From Allacma fusca (taxonomy: Eukaryota; Arthropoda; Collembola; Symphypleona; Sminthuridae), in contig OX359246.1 of NCBI GenBank assembly GCA_947179485.1, positions 20,336,001 to 20,400,000 of the forward strand: a stretch of 64,000 nt of DNA, written 5' to 3'. The stretch's first letter is position 1. Every line of letters starts with the position of its first letter. Below are positions 39,708 to 51,739 of the stretch, piece by piece. Under the pieces are notes generated by a model, which searched no databases, was not told where the DNA came from, and worked only from the letters and a program-made list of their open reading frames with translations. The translations under genes were made by a program, and so were the position numbers.

Positions 39708-40698
39708 CAGAGCTGCTTGCAGGTATCAGGTAGTACCTGAAAAATACCCGTCGGGTCGGGTTCGGGTCGGGTTCGGGTCAGCTACAAAAAAAAGTACCTG
39801 AGATTCGGGACAAGTGCGGGTACATCCAGGATCCGCACCTGATATTACAGGTCGGGTTACGATCAAGTTCGGGTTTAAAAAATATACCTGAGCTCAATGT
39901 CAGGTACAGGTTCGGTACGACGAATTCAAAATACCTGAACCCGAACTTGCAATTTCAGGTATTTTGCAAGTATTTTTTTACCTTAATAATTTAACTTTAA
40001 GTTCACGTGAATGAAACTTTCAGGCTGATCTGAACGTTAATGTCATATGGCTGAAGGACACGTTGTTTAGTGATGCGTGAGATCCGCCATATCAATTAAA
40101 TTAACAAACAACCTAACTTTGCTAATTAATTTCATGATATAGCCTTAGCGTTGTAGCAGACATAGACATCATCGATTTGGAATATATTTCGTATATACTT
40201 GTGCCTTAACTTCGTTAAAATTTGAAAAGCACGATGATTATCTGCGGTCTCTTTCTAAAGCTATCACTCAGAGAATACTTGGGGAAGCTTCAATATCTGT
40301 TACCATTCTTTTTGTGCTGCTTGTCACTTAAAATTAGATACTAATTTTTGCATTTGTAACTTAATGTAATTTGTAAATAATATCTACTTTGATAAAGTCT
40401 TAGGATAGAACTTATGTTTACAAGTTTCCTCTGACAAAATAATTGAAAGTCGGGTTCGGGTTCAGGTTCGGGTCGGGTTCAAGTTCGGGTCGGGTTTGTT
40501 TTGAGATCCGCACCTCAGGTATTTTTTCAGGTGCGGGTAGCCAAGCCATACCTGATCCAAAAATACCTGACAGGTGCGGATATTAACTCGGATCCGGAGG
40601 GCCAAGTTCGGGTCAACGAAAAAACTTAACCTGATATTTCAGGTGCGGGTCGGGTTCAGGTGCGGATCTTGATTTTTTGTTACCTGAAAGCAGCTCTG
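39708..40698. mobile_element. hAT-like element G, 8-bp TSD CTTGGAAC
   Basis: Tips CAGAGCTGCT and AGCAGCTCTG, with perfect 8-bp CTTGGAAC flanks (39700-39707 and 40699-40706). Subterminal arrays repeat GGGTCGGGTTC and AATACCTGA. It is nested in element F. The core has no coding potential that I recognise. Confidence 0.92.
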
Positions 40699-41008
40699 CT
40701 TGGAACTACATGAAATTTTTCAGGAGGGTGCCTTTAGTAACTAGGACCTTAGTATAAAAATTTGGTACTGTGATCTTTAAGGGATCAACCCTTAAATATA
40801 GTTTTCCTTAACAATCATTGTCAACAACATTTTTAACTTTCTGGACAGTAAATATTAAAATTAATAAAAACTAAATTTCATAAATTCTAGCAATCTAAAC
40901 GATAAAAAATTTATAATGCATATTCGTCTATTAAAAAAAATATTAAAATCCTAAACTTAATACTATTCAGCTAAGCAGACGTATCTGCATAATATATGCT
41001 GCAATCCA

Positions 41009-41728
41009 GAGGTGTCTATTCCTCGAAGGATTTCCTTCAAAAAAGGCTTCTTTGAACGAATTAAGCGTTAGCTTTGGCAATTATGAAGGGAGCGGAAGGA
41101 AGGCTGGAAAGGAAACGAAGTCTGCACGAAGGCCTCTGCTCTTTGCAGAAATAATCGAATGCGAAGGAGCATGTTAATTTTACAGCCTTCGAACGCCGTT
41201 TAAACTAGTAATCCCATTTCCTATATTTTAGATAAAAACCTTCCGTAACTAAAGTACATGTACGTATACGTACACCGTATTATATATACATACGTACACT
41301 GTTACTCAACTGAAAAACATTTTTCTGGCGGACCTACTTAATGTTATTCTAGAAAAACTTATCTCACAATGGCAGCGTGATACCCGGAGCATGTAAGCAT
41401 TCTATTCCCTTCACTGTACATTAAGTAATACTGATACGCTGCAATAATTGCAGTTAATATTATTAGTTTTTCAGCGGTAAGCAGTTTGAATTTTAAAGCT
41501 CTGATTTTGTGACTTGTGTTGAATGAACATGGAAGGAAGGTAACGCATAAAGGGCATTTAAATATTTTTGAAGTCTAAAAGAAGGATTATAGTAGGATTT
41601 GAATGAAGGAAGGGCGAAGGATGGGTAAATATTCAGAAGGCCTCATTTTACTGAACAATGAAGGAACGGGTAATTGGAAACGGTTCCCCTTCTGAAGGAT
41701 GAACGAAGGTGATTTCAAACGGACACCT
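41009..41728. mobile_element. hAT-like element H, 8-bp TSD GCAATC(C/T)A
   Basis: The left GAGGTGTC and right GACACCT are inverted. Flanks GCAATCCA (41001-41008) and GCAATCTA (41729-41736) match at 7 of 8. The body is strewn with CGAAGGA and CCTTCG motifs near both ends. It is nested in element F. Confidence 0.75.
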
Positions 41729-42004
41729 GCAATCTAAGCAAGCCATAATAATTCCCTCAAACTGAAAGCACCGTCGGGGTCGGGATATGCAACTGATATT
41801 GAACAACTAATGCTAACCAACAGGCATGGAATGGAAGATACCCAGAGCTTAAGTAATATTTTAGTTTAATATTGTTGATGGTTGAAATAAATAATTTGTT
41901 TTCCTGTGTTGTTAACATTACTGGACGTGAAAATCATTTTTCCCCTTAACATTGGATACCATTGTAATCTGTGCTTTTGATTCAAAAAGTTGGAAATAAA
42001 TTAA

Positions 42005-42554
42005 TAGCTAAAAAAGCTAAAACAGAAGTTGCTTTTGCGCCCTCAAAAGTTAAAAACAAGTTTTCTGGTTGGATTTGTCAAAGGAATCAATATTCTGTTA
42101 CTCAAAATGATGAAAACGCTTGAAACGACGAAAAGCAACGCTACGATATATTTATAGTCACCATTAAGTAGCCGAGTAGAAGCACCATACCTTTGTTTCA
42201 GAATAAGGTTTGATCTAACTTTATGCATTCCTAATATTCTAATATACGAAATTCCGCCTTAGTATTTTCAACATGTGAGAATTTCTGAATTTCCTGGAAT
42301 TGCAATTTGTGTAATCAATGAATAATAAATGCAGCATATTGTGGGATTGCATAAAAATAAGGATTAGTGCTGCTACTCGGCTACTTTATGGTGACTACAA
42401 ACTATACACATATCGTAGCGTTGCTTTTCGTCGTTTCAAGCGTTTTCTTCATTTTGAGTAACAGAATATTGATTCCTTTGACAAATCCAACCAGAAAACT
42501 TGTTTTTAACTTTTGAGGGCGCAAAAGCAACTTCTGTTTTAGCTTTTTTAGCTA
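42005..42554. mobile_element. Fold-back element with TTAA flanks (family M)
   Basis: Arms of about 200 bp, starting TAGCTAAAAAAGCT, are near-perfect inverted repeats around a 150-bp loop. TTAA flanks both sides (42001-42004, 42555-42558), as for piggyBac-type integration. The subterminal block GAAGTTGCTTTTGCGC is shared with the fold-back element at 55,727-56,386. Confidence 0.8.
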
Positions 42555-42671
42555 TTAATTTTTTAGATTACAAAGCAGAAAAAATTAAAAAAGAGAAAAG
42601 AAATACCAACAATAATATCTTGCATATTGGAATATGTATGGTTAATTCGAATCAGCTACCACTTGCTTATT

Positions 42672-43190
42672 GTGTACGCCTTTGAATATTAGTACAGTTT
42701 GGTTAATATGGTCAGTCATCATCTTTTAACCACCACGATTAAATTCTAACATTGTGTAGGAGAGTACATAAGTAGAGTATAAGAGTAACTTTGAGGTCCA
42801 GCAACACATGTCAGACATACTATTAATTAAAATGATGAAGCTATGATGCGTGGACAGCGTTCTGGATTATTAAAAAATACCCTTTCCTGGTCAAAAATCG
42901 AGTAAATAATCAATTTTTATAAGCCAAGATTGAAAGTTTCACGTCCATGTAAATAAAATCGCCAAAATGTAGCCTACGATCACTCGCATTTACTTGACTG
43001 GCTCATTTAACCATACTAATAATAATAATTACCCCGCTTAATTATCCACTGTGTACACCTTTGAATATTTAGTAAAATGTGGCTAATATGATCAGTCATC
43101 ATGTTTACCCACCACAATTTAATTTTAACTTTGGGTAAATTGCCTATCAACACATGTCAGGCATACAATTAATAAAAATGTAATGTTGGA
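42672..43190. repeat. Direct repeat pair
   Basis: 42,672-42,850 and 43,053-43,190 share GTGTACxCCTTTGAATATT, GTCAGTCATCAT, CACCACxATTxAATT and CAACACATGTCAG in the same order. This is probably a tandem duplication inside element F or its ancient core. No coding content is seen. Confidence 0.6.
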
Positions 43191-44016
43191 ACGCGTCCTG
43201 GAATCAAAGAGTTCATTGCAATATTTTGTAATCAATTCTAATAATTTTAGTAAAGTTCTCCAGCATAGTCCATATTAAAAAGCACAATTTTAAAGCCAGG
43301 CTGGCTGCCCAACATTTTATCAGTTTTTTGTGATCCTACTTACAGGCATCCTAACGTAATTTAAAAAGCATTATTGATCAAAATTTGTACTAATGATGAT
43401 AACTGATAACATAAATTGGATGAGTTTAGTTTTGTTAGTATAAATAACTATAATAATAGATAAAGCGACTGCAGCAATGAAATGACTGCAAATACCCATG
43501 TATATACGAAATGTTGTAAAAAGAGCAATTGTTGAATAATATATAATTTCTTAAATAGGTCAGGGACGGCAAATGGCATAGCTAATCCTCTTTTATGTAA
43601 GATTATTTAGCGGTTGTGGTATTTTACATATGTAATAATTATCTGCGTAATTACTATAAAAAATAAAACTTCTAGGGTATTTGAATATAAAACATTGGTG
43701 TATTCAAATTATTATTCAAATTAAAATTCATGGCTGCCAGACATCCCATCCGCCTTGGCGGATGGCTTGATTGCTAGTATATCAATATAGGCGTTCTTTC
43801 TTTCAAAACGTCGTTGTCGTTACTCCGAGATTTCGTATCCATGCATGTTCGTCTAAACTACATATTTTCATGTTACAATTCAATATTTCCAGATCCGCTT
43901 GGGAAGCCACGGCTGTACTAGTGAACGAAAGAATAAGAATATGTCAATTTCGGAGTAGCACTATGAATGCAAGTGGTCAAATATTGTACTGTATTATTGC
44001 ATAAAATAAAAGCATT

Positions 44017-45590
44017 AATAATATTTTGTTCAGTCGATTTGGCCGCAGCCCTTACAACATTGCTTTAATTTTAAAATTACAGATTTCAAGATTGAAATTG
44101 CTTATCCTAAAAATTTCCTAAGGCTTATTATTATTGATAATTTTGATAATTAAATTAAATTAAATCTTGTTTAATATTATGCATTAATTTCTTCCATGTA
44201 TCTAAGGTATACGTTTCTGATTTTCATTGCCATTTTCCAAAATTGATATAACATTATGTAATCTTTTTTGCGGTGTTCCCTGCCAAACATAGTTAAGATA
44301 TAATTTTCTCTGGACATATTTTCCGTGTAAAACGGTTTTAGAAGTTGCCGACATTCACCGTAGTGGACACACTCCCACGTAACATGATAATGATCTTCTG
44401 TATAGTTTGTATTGCATAATTCACATGCGCGGCTTACTTCCAACTTGTTCCAGATCTTGAAAGCTCCGTTCAATATGTAATTTGTATCTGTTCGAACCTT
44501 AGGAAAGCCCACTCGGAGATTTTGAATCAGGCATATCGTGTTCCAATCCAGGTCTCTGTTGTAGAGGTCGCTGGCAGATATATGGGTAGTGATTTGGCAA
44601 AGTTGCATCCATCTTGGGTCGTTTTGCATCATGCTTACGTCTGTATTTGCTGACCACATGTAGTATGTTGCGATAATTGCCGTGATTTTCACTCTAGTAT
44701 AGTCGTTAGTCAGTCGATTGTAATCTTCTGCCATATTTGCCTCTTCGAACATTACACTGAGTTGTTTTGTCCAACCATACCTGACTGGTAGTGACATTAT
44801 ATTTATTTCACTAAAACACGCTGTTGTCCAAGATTCTTCTGGCTTATTAGGAACAAATTTGTACAAAATGATCATTGTAGCTTTAAATATTCTGCATTTA
44901 ACATTGGTTGATCCTGCCTATAATCTTATTATATAACAGGGGGTATTATTTGTTATTTTACGAAGCTTTCGAAGAAATGGGGTTTGAAAGTTTTCAGTAA
45001 GCTGAGGTATATAAGGCCCCAAATAGGCGTCGCTGAAAATAGAACAGATTCAACAAGGGAGTCAAACAATCCAATTATTTTTTCGATTTTTGTCATTTTC
45101 GCTCTCCATAGCAGTTCCAAAAGGTTGGACTGAGCCGCTCTTGCTTTTGTAATAAATTGTTCATTGGTTCATGGCTTGGTTAAATATTCCAGTAGATTGA
45201 AATGGAACTCCTAGATATGTATATATAATTACATTTTCTATCACTACACTATTCCATTTAAGAATGTCGTTTCCACCGTGTCGGCTGTTTTTGCTAAATA
45301 TAATTACCTTTGTCTTATCTAAATTAATTTGTAGATTGTTTGCTTCAAAATATTTTACCAGAAAGTTGGCCATATTTTGCAAGTCATCCTTTGTTTCTGA
45401 AACTAACACCATGTCATCTGCGTATAACAATATATTGATTTTGACATTGCCCATTTTTATGCCTTTAGTATTGCTGTTTTTCAATATTTTTACAATTTTA
45501 TCTATATATATTGCGAAAAGTGCTGGTGACAGCGTCCCCCTGGAGGACCCCCTTTAAGATTTTTACGGGCTCTGTTAGCCCATACTTGCC
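44017..45590 (-). mobile_element. 5'-truncated, frameshifted non-LTR retrotransposon with 14-bp TSD
   Basis: The perfect duplication AAAATAAAAGCATT (44003-44016, 45591-45604) flanks the element. On the minus strand it begins within the RT domain (KYGLTEPVKILKGVLQGD), loses frame by one base just before SPALFAIYIDKIV, and continues through the catalytic YADDMVL and YLGVPF. A C-terminal domain with CELCNTNYTEDHYH-type Cys/His spacing spans 44,875-44,177. The 3' end has ATTATTAAT-like sequence instead of a long poly-A tail. It is a dead copy. The clade is not assigned beyond LINE-type. Confidence 0.9.
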
Positions 45591-45604
45591 AAAATAAAAG
45601 CATT

Positions 45605-46600
45605 GTCAATTAATCAAGTTACTTAAATCACTTATGTGAGGGTGCATAAGTTTTTTAATTCAAAACGGTTATTCGAAATTAATACGTTGATTTAATTTAA
45701 TTGACCAAAAAATAAACTCAAAATTATTTAATTTAATTAATTTGAAATAAACTGAAATTAATTTAATTTAATTAATTGGAGTGGTAGAGCAAATGAAAAT
45801 TAACTTTTGAAATTTAATTATTTAATATTTTGGAGTGGTAGAGCAATGGTGTTGTAATTTAAATTACATAAAAAGGGGTACTAAAATTATCAGGAGTAGG
45901 TAGAGCAAAAATTCAAACTGGCATAGTAACAGGTTGGGGACTTAGGAAATAATCCAGCGCTCCGCGCGGAATATGTGCATTGCCCGGAAAAAACACTTAT
46001 TTTTATTTGTAGAAATTTTATCCGGAGCTAATGCTCGGAAAATCCACTCTTTTATTAAAATTTACCAGGGCAGATGCACGTCTATTATTTTTAAGGAGGG
46101 TAGGCAAAATAAAATAGGGTAGCGTAGATGCCCACACCTGCCAGACCCGGCTTTTTACTTAATAAAAAATAAAATTCCCGAAATGACCAAAACCTTACTT
46201 GAAGGGTACCAAAAATCACCTCGACGTAGTAAGGGAAGGTCCTAATTAAATTTATCCCCAAACAAACAAAATTTAAAAAATATTTCCAAAAAATTAATTT
46301 TTAATTTTAAGAAAAAAATCACAAGCAACACTACTTTTTAATGCCAGGAAACCAAGCTGCCAAGATTTCAAACTTGGCGCTGTATGGTCTGGGTATAGGC
46401 AGGGATTGGTGGCTCAGGTATGGGTAAAGGGCTGGTGGTTTTCAGGAGCGGGAAGAGGTATAAATTACCTATAGGTAATAATATTATTATTTGCTGTTTT
46501 TGTCGATTAATTGTATGCAGTTATTAAAGACAGTATTTCATCAGATTAGTTATAGAGTGATTCGTCAATAAAAATCATCATGAATGTAGTACTTGCTGTA
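45605..46600. other. No recognised gene
   Basis: Very AT-rich stretch (TTAATTTAATTAATT runs at 45,640-45,830) and a slightly GC-richer part at 45,950-46,470, inside element F. No coding or terminal signals that I can support. Confidence 0.4.
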
Positions 46601-46857
46601 TTGTAAATGAATACTATTTTTCTATTTTGAAAAAGACTTGACAATTCAAGTCAAGTTCAAGTTCGTGTCACGGTCAAGTCAAGAGTTGTTCCGGCAATGC
46701 TTGGCCAGGTTCAAGTTACGCTAAACGTACTTGAATACTTGACCCAGAATTTTCAAGTAATTATCTGACCATGAACCGTCAAGTTCAAGGCCGACTGAAA
46801 AACCTACTTGACTGTCAGGGTCAAGTATGGGATTTACTTGACTTGAGCGCAGCTCTG

Positions 46858-47064
46858 GTCACTGAGCGAGTATTCGCTTTTATCAATAAATTGCGTACGC
46901 AGGTGAAATCTAAAACGTCCATGGAACTTCTGGAAGCAATGATATTTTATGATAAGCTATTTGATGATATAAATTTGTTGAAACCAATTCAATTCCTGGA
47001 ACAAGTATTAGTTACAATTTTTTACATACAGCAGAAGTACTTGCCAATAAGCAATATACCGTAG
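46858..47064 (+). pseudogene. hAT transposase C-terminal dimerisation fragment
   Basis: The frame reads ERVFAFINKLRTQVKSK followed by TSMELLEAMIFYDKLFDD, the typical hAT C-terminal pattern (xxAxxERxFSxxxxxxTxxRxxLSxExLxAL). The upstream residues TNAII lie 8 kb away at 38,770-38,790, on the far side of element F. The frame ends at 47,064. It is a relic of an autonomous hAT transposon. Confidence 0.7.
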
Positions 47065-47815
47065 TTATTTTCAAAGAATGGTTGTTAAATCGCTTTAGGA
47101 AAATGCTAACGGTAGAATAGATAAATTGCTTTTATTAAATTTTGACATAAAATTAAAAGTCTACTATTTTGATTATATGAATCTGGCAGCTTTAATGCTT
47201 GTATGCTTGTATTTGTAAGTGACTATGTACTGCATGTATGTGACTGAACACTATATGCTTGTGCAGTGGCTACTGTTTATACTGGAATAGGCATAATGTA
47301 CACGTTGCACATAATATTCGGGATGGAAAAATGACATGGTCACAGAAAGTTGAAATTTTTAATTCAAACGGTGATCAACTCCCAACATGACTGAAAAATT
47401 AATATTAAATGAAATCTGGATACTCAAATTTTAACTTCATAAATAGCATGAAGATCCAACGTTATTCTGTACCAGCTTCTTACATTTAAAATTATCAACT
47501 CCTACAAATGTGTGTACTGCTTTCATACAAAAATCAAAACACATACTTTAGTTGGTTGAATATATCTCTGACATTGCAACTAAATTTTGCAAACATGTAC
47601 TACAGATGTGGAATAAAGTGAGCCCTGATTGGGAGTACCACGACTTAAAATAAATAGTATTAAAATTATTAAGAAAGTTTTTAATTATGTTAAAATGTCA
47701 CTTACAAAACTTTGAGGATTGTCTCTGTTATCCAAATCCACCCAGAGACAATCTGAATTGTCTACAACCCTGAGTCATCTTATTTTTCCCTCGTTTGACA
47801 CCATCTATTTTATTT

Positions 47816-48759
47816 AATAATAATAATTTATTATGTCGATTTGGCCTTAGACCTTACAACATTGCTTGTATTTTACATGCCAGAAACATCTCGTAGTATG
47901 AGTACCTTAAATTATATCCAATTTAGTCACGGTTATACTTATTGTTAGTAATTTCGTACTTCAACAACTCTTTAAAAAATTCTCTCAATGTCATTGCCGA
48001 CTTCCAGAACCAGAAAAGTCTCATATAATCTGCAGTATTGCGGTGCTCCATAAATATTTGGATTATATGGTTGCTTCTATTGATATCTTCGCTGCCTCTG
48101 AATGAGCTGATGATGTTACTACATTGCATATAGTGCACACATTCCCACATTAATTATATGAAAGTGATCCTCAATCATTTGACTGTTACATAATTCACAA
48201 ATTGTAGTTTTCTCCTTAGCCTTCCATACGTTGTTCATAGCATTGAGTATGTAAGCCTTGTCCACTCAGACCTTTTGTATTCTGCTACGTAAGTTTTGTA
48301 CTAACTATAATAATTACAGCTGACCAGGGTATATTTATTACTTTAAAGAAATCACTGGCTAGTATATGTGATTTAATTGTAAGAAATTATATCAACATAG
48401 GATTATTGTGTAATCTTGCTACATCATTATTCACTGACCACATGTAGTGATTAGCAATGATACTAGAGAGTTTCACTTTTGGAGGATCACTTATGATTTC
48501 TTCAAAGTCACATTTCCTTAAGTTGTAGTTTCCAATTAAATTTAACATCAGATTGTTTATCATTTCTTTAAAGCAGTTGTATGTTACAGCTTCTTCACTT
48601 CTATTCAGTACAAAGTTAAACCGGAATTTCAAAGTTGCCTTAGATATCGTACATCTTATATTGACAGCTCCTGTTTCCAGGCGTATTACATAATCTGGCG
48701 TAATTATTATTAGTAACATTCAATAACCTTCGGAGAAACTGCGTCTCTGGATCATGATT
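47816..48759 (-). mobile_element. Non-LTR retrotransposon 3' fragment inserted in the copy 3 unit
   Basis: The 10-bp duplication TATTTTATTT (47806-47815, 48760-48769) flanks it, and the copy 4 unit (about 60,030, ATTTTATTTTATCTGTAACC) is uninterrupted. Decayed frames match the C-terminal half of the LINE at 44 kb (ANHYMWSVNNDVARLHNNP; MWECVHYMQCS; FWFWKSAMTLRE). The minus-strand 3' end carries AATCGACATAATAAATTATTATTA, a TAA-type tail. Confidence 0.85.
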
Positions 48760-49854
48760 TATTTTATTTGTAACCTGCACAAGATTGTTGAATGGTTGAT
48801 ACGCGGGACGCTCAGGCCCGAAACCCTGAATAAATATTGAGTCTAATTGACAAAACCGAGCACGCAGTGAAGATAATTACATTGGGAATGTATAACGCTT
48901 ACCTTGCTTGTACTTGCCAAATCACATTCTTTGCATCCACAGCGCATTGTAATAATAAAATTACCGCAAGTACAATTATTGCTGAATCCTGAAACTTATC
49001 GAATTACATATTTATATGAACTCTATTCGCTCGTATTAAATACTTTTAAGCAGAAATTAGAAAATTTCCAGTATTTGTGAAAGTACTTACACGCATACAA
49101 GGTTGGTAATTTGAATCCGCTAAACAAAAATATTAATGTCAACGCACGATAATAATTTTATTCTGGGAATAGGACATCATTAGGCATTACATAAATTGCA
49201 AATGCGAAAAGTGGCGCAAAATAATTCTTCCTCACTATAGCCATAGTGTGTAGCTATAGCCCACATAAGAGAATAATTCATTCACTTCTTCTCTCCAGTA
49301 GAACTTCGGGTGACTTCTTTTACTGTATAAGCATTCTTCACCGAATCTTTTAAAGTATGTACATATGTCTTGAAACTTGCGTATATGTTTTCATGAGTAA
49401 TTAATGCAGTTTATGATGCCTAATAGAGGGTGACAATCGTTTAACCACCACAAAACAATTTTGTTGTTGTACATGTAAATAAATTTACATGCGTATAATA
49501 ACTTGAGGGAATCCACTTAATTGCCAATTTTGTATTCAACCCACCTTGTGTACATGTGGAAACTCGTAGTTGGTAGGAATTATCTAATAATTTCTTCTTA
49601 AACTACACATAGCAATGTCATTTACACGTACGTAGAACATCCGTTTCCCATTTGTATTTCATCTTACTCGACATTGAGCCTTATCCCTTACTCAATTATT
49701 GATTGTCGGGAATATAGTAATTAATGTAAATGAGCAAAATCAATTTTCATAAATACTCATTTTGCTCGAAATAAACATGGACGTAAACGTTTGCGGTTAC
49801 TATAAGAAAAGTAAATTGATGCAAATTAACTTTCATTTCTCTTGCAATGAATGC

Positions 49855-49862
49855 TGACGTCA
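49855..49862. promoter_or_regulatory. CRE palindrome TGACGTCA, copy 3
   Basis: The same CREB/ATF palindrome as upstream of copies 2 and 4, here 297 bp before the ATG and followed by GGTTAATATAATT. The other conserved 5' block follows at about 49,915-50,010. Confidence 0.5.
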
Positions 49863-50151
49863 GGTTAATATAATTCATTAATTAGCACAAACACTTATCG
49901 CAAACTTCGCACTTCACAAGGAAGATGCTTATTAGATAATCACCCATGACGGTGAATTAATTATTAGAAGCAATAGGCCTTTAATTTTATCTCACGCGTA
50001 TTTATAATAATATTTACTTGGTTTTCAGATTACTACTATTGTGCTTCAAATTGTATTCAAACTCATTTCAAGTCACTTGAGTTCAAGAAGCATTAACCTG
50101 AAGTAGTCGTTAGTGCATTGACGATTTACCAGAAATCCTGCGGGTGGGAAC

Positions 50152-51429
50152 ATGTCTGGAAACACTTTGCCCCGAACTGAGAAACTGATTAATATTTTCT
50201 CCAAATTCCCCTTTCTCCCTTTCAAATTGGAAAAAAATGTGATAATTTACCAAAGCCGACCCCGGAGGGTATATTGGTATATTGGATCACTAGCAGTGTC
50301 GTGTTTACAAGCCATTTACACCATCTTTCAAATGATTGATTTTTTAACGCCTCTTCAAGATTCCGAAAATCCCAATTCCATGAACATCAAAGTTTTTGTG
50401 CAAACATTTTTGAGTTTACTGACTGCTGTGGTTTACCTGGTATTACACGGGAACCTATACATGTACATGGATGAATGCTGTGCCCTATACAACCAATTAG
50501 TCGTTTACAGGAACCGTAAGGCTGGTAAGATTAATTAGTAACTTCTTTACCTTGTGCTATAAAAATAAAAATATAAAATTTCGTTCGCACTTTTGGTAGA
50601 TATGAGAATAATCAACCTGATGGATTTCAAAAACCAAAAAACATTCCTGGTATTTACGCTCATTCGGTATAGTAGCTTCGCAGGTAAAGCCTTGGTACAT
50701 CCAGAGAGAAAGGATTATTGGTCTTCGTTGATTCCCAAACAGTACTGGACTGCACCATGTAAGATATTCTACACATGGTTTACATTTCAGTGGGCTATGA
50801 GTGCAATTGTTATTGGAAACGTGACTCTCATACTTCTGTTCGTTTATGTGGAGACTGTGAACGCTGTTATAGAGCACAGGTATAATTAGGCCACCCCAAG
50901 TATTGCTTTAGGACCTGTAATTGGAAAATTGGACACAAAAAAATAATTTTGTTTTTTTAGGATCAAGGGCGCAAAAGATGACAACATGGGTGTTCTGGAG
51001 TACCGTCAGATTCAAGTTCTAAATAACCTTTATAACTATTGTTTCGCGACTGTGATGTATCCTTTCGCAGTTGTCATGATTGTGTTAATAGGTGTGGTGG
51101 GATGGTATGGGTCAGTGAGGTTCTTTGGTCACGTGCCGTGGAAAGACTATGTACACCTGGGTCCGCTGGCCTTAATAGCAATTTATACTTGTCTGAAGCT
51201 TTTCCCCACCGCCGCTAAAGAGTATGAGTTTTCGGTGGAAGAGAAACGAATTCGGGTATTTAATTACTCGAGGAATGTCCATAAGTGGAAGGAAGGGAAG
51301 ATGATTCTCAAATCCTGCCCTGCTTTGCAAATAAAGCTTTGTGAATATTTTGGGGTTAAAAAGACCACAGCGATTTCTATTATTAGTATCATTATTGTTC
51401 AAACAGTGTCTATGCTCATTTACTTTTAG
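50152..51429 (+). CDS. Array receptor 3, 7-TM chemoreceptor-like protein
   Basis: Exons 50152-50524, 50600-50879 and 50961-51429 encode 373 aa. The first intron is much shorter (75 bp) than in copies 1, 2 and 4. The N-terminal 40 residues resemble copy 4 (FPFLPFKLEKNVIIYQSRPRR). The middle of exon 1 is private (NIKVFVQTFLSLLTAVVYLV). Exon 2 is almost identical to copy 2. Exon 3 ends KSCPALQIKLCEYFGV and ISIISIIIVQTVSMLIYF. All frames and splice sites are intact. The receptor role is inferred, as for its neighbours. Confidence 0.78.
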
Positions 51430-51739
51430 ACAATTGAAATATTAGAGATTAACTGTAACTATATTGCAAAGATTAGAACCATTTTCTTGAAAGCACTGAA
51501 TACTAGCAAAATTGTATGGATTTCAAATAGATATAGAATTGGACCGAACTATAGTTCTGAGAATGATTTGGTGTGTTCTTGATTTTTGGTATGATTTGGT
51601 CCAAACGCAAAACTGTTCAGCAAGATATGTTCCGTTATTTTAGTCCAAGGAACATTCTCCGCTAGATTTACTTGTTTAGAAGTGCATTAAATATTACATG
51701 GACAACACGTATTGAACCAAATTTGGACCGAATTGAACT

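Larger units (their letters stand above)
38793..46857. mobile_element. hAT-like element F (8 kb, composite by nesting)
   Basis: The left tip CAGAGAGGCGCTCAAG and right tip CTTGAGCGCAGCTCTG match the two different ends of element I in the opposite orientation. The flanks ATCATTGA (38785-38792) and GTCACTGA (46858-46865) agree at 6 of 8 positions with two transitions, consistent with an old TSD. Inside lie elements G, H, a TTAA fold-back and a LINE fragment, which account for roughly half the length. It could instead be two separate truncated copies, but the in-frame join of the flanking hAT exon argues for one insertion. Confidence 0.6.
47220..51735 (+). repeat. Duplicated receptor unit (copy 3), partner of 59,270-63,700
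   Basis: Collinear with 59,270-63,700 from ATGCTTGTxxAGTGGCTxCTGT through the receptor gene. The two units differ by private insertions. Copy 3 has the LINE fragment 47,816-48,759, and copy 4 has the GGGTACC-rich element at 60,418-61,490. Each therefore provides the other's empty site. Confidence 0.8.

Noticed and set aside
42043..42685. Open frames at 42,043-42,228 and 42,500-42,685
   Set aside because: They mirror the arms and flank of the fold-back element and show no protein family.
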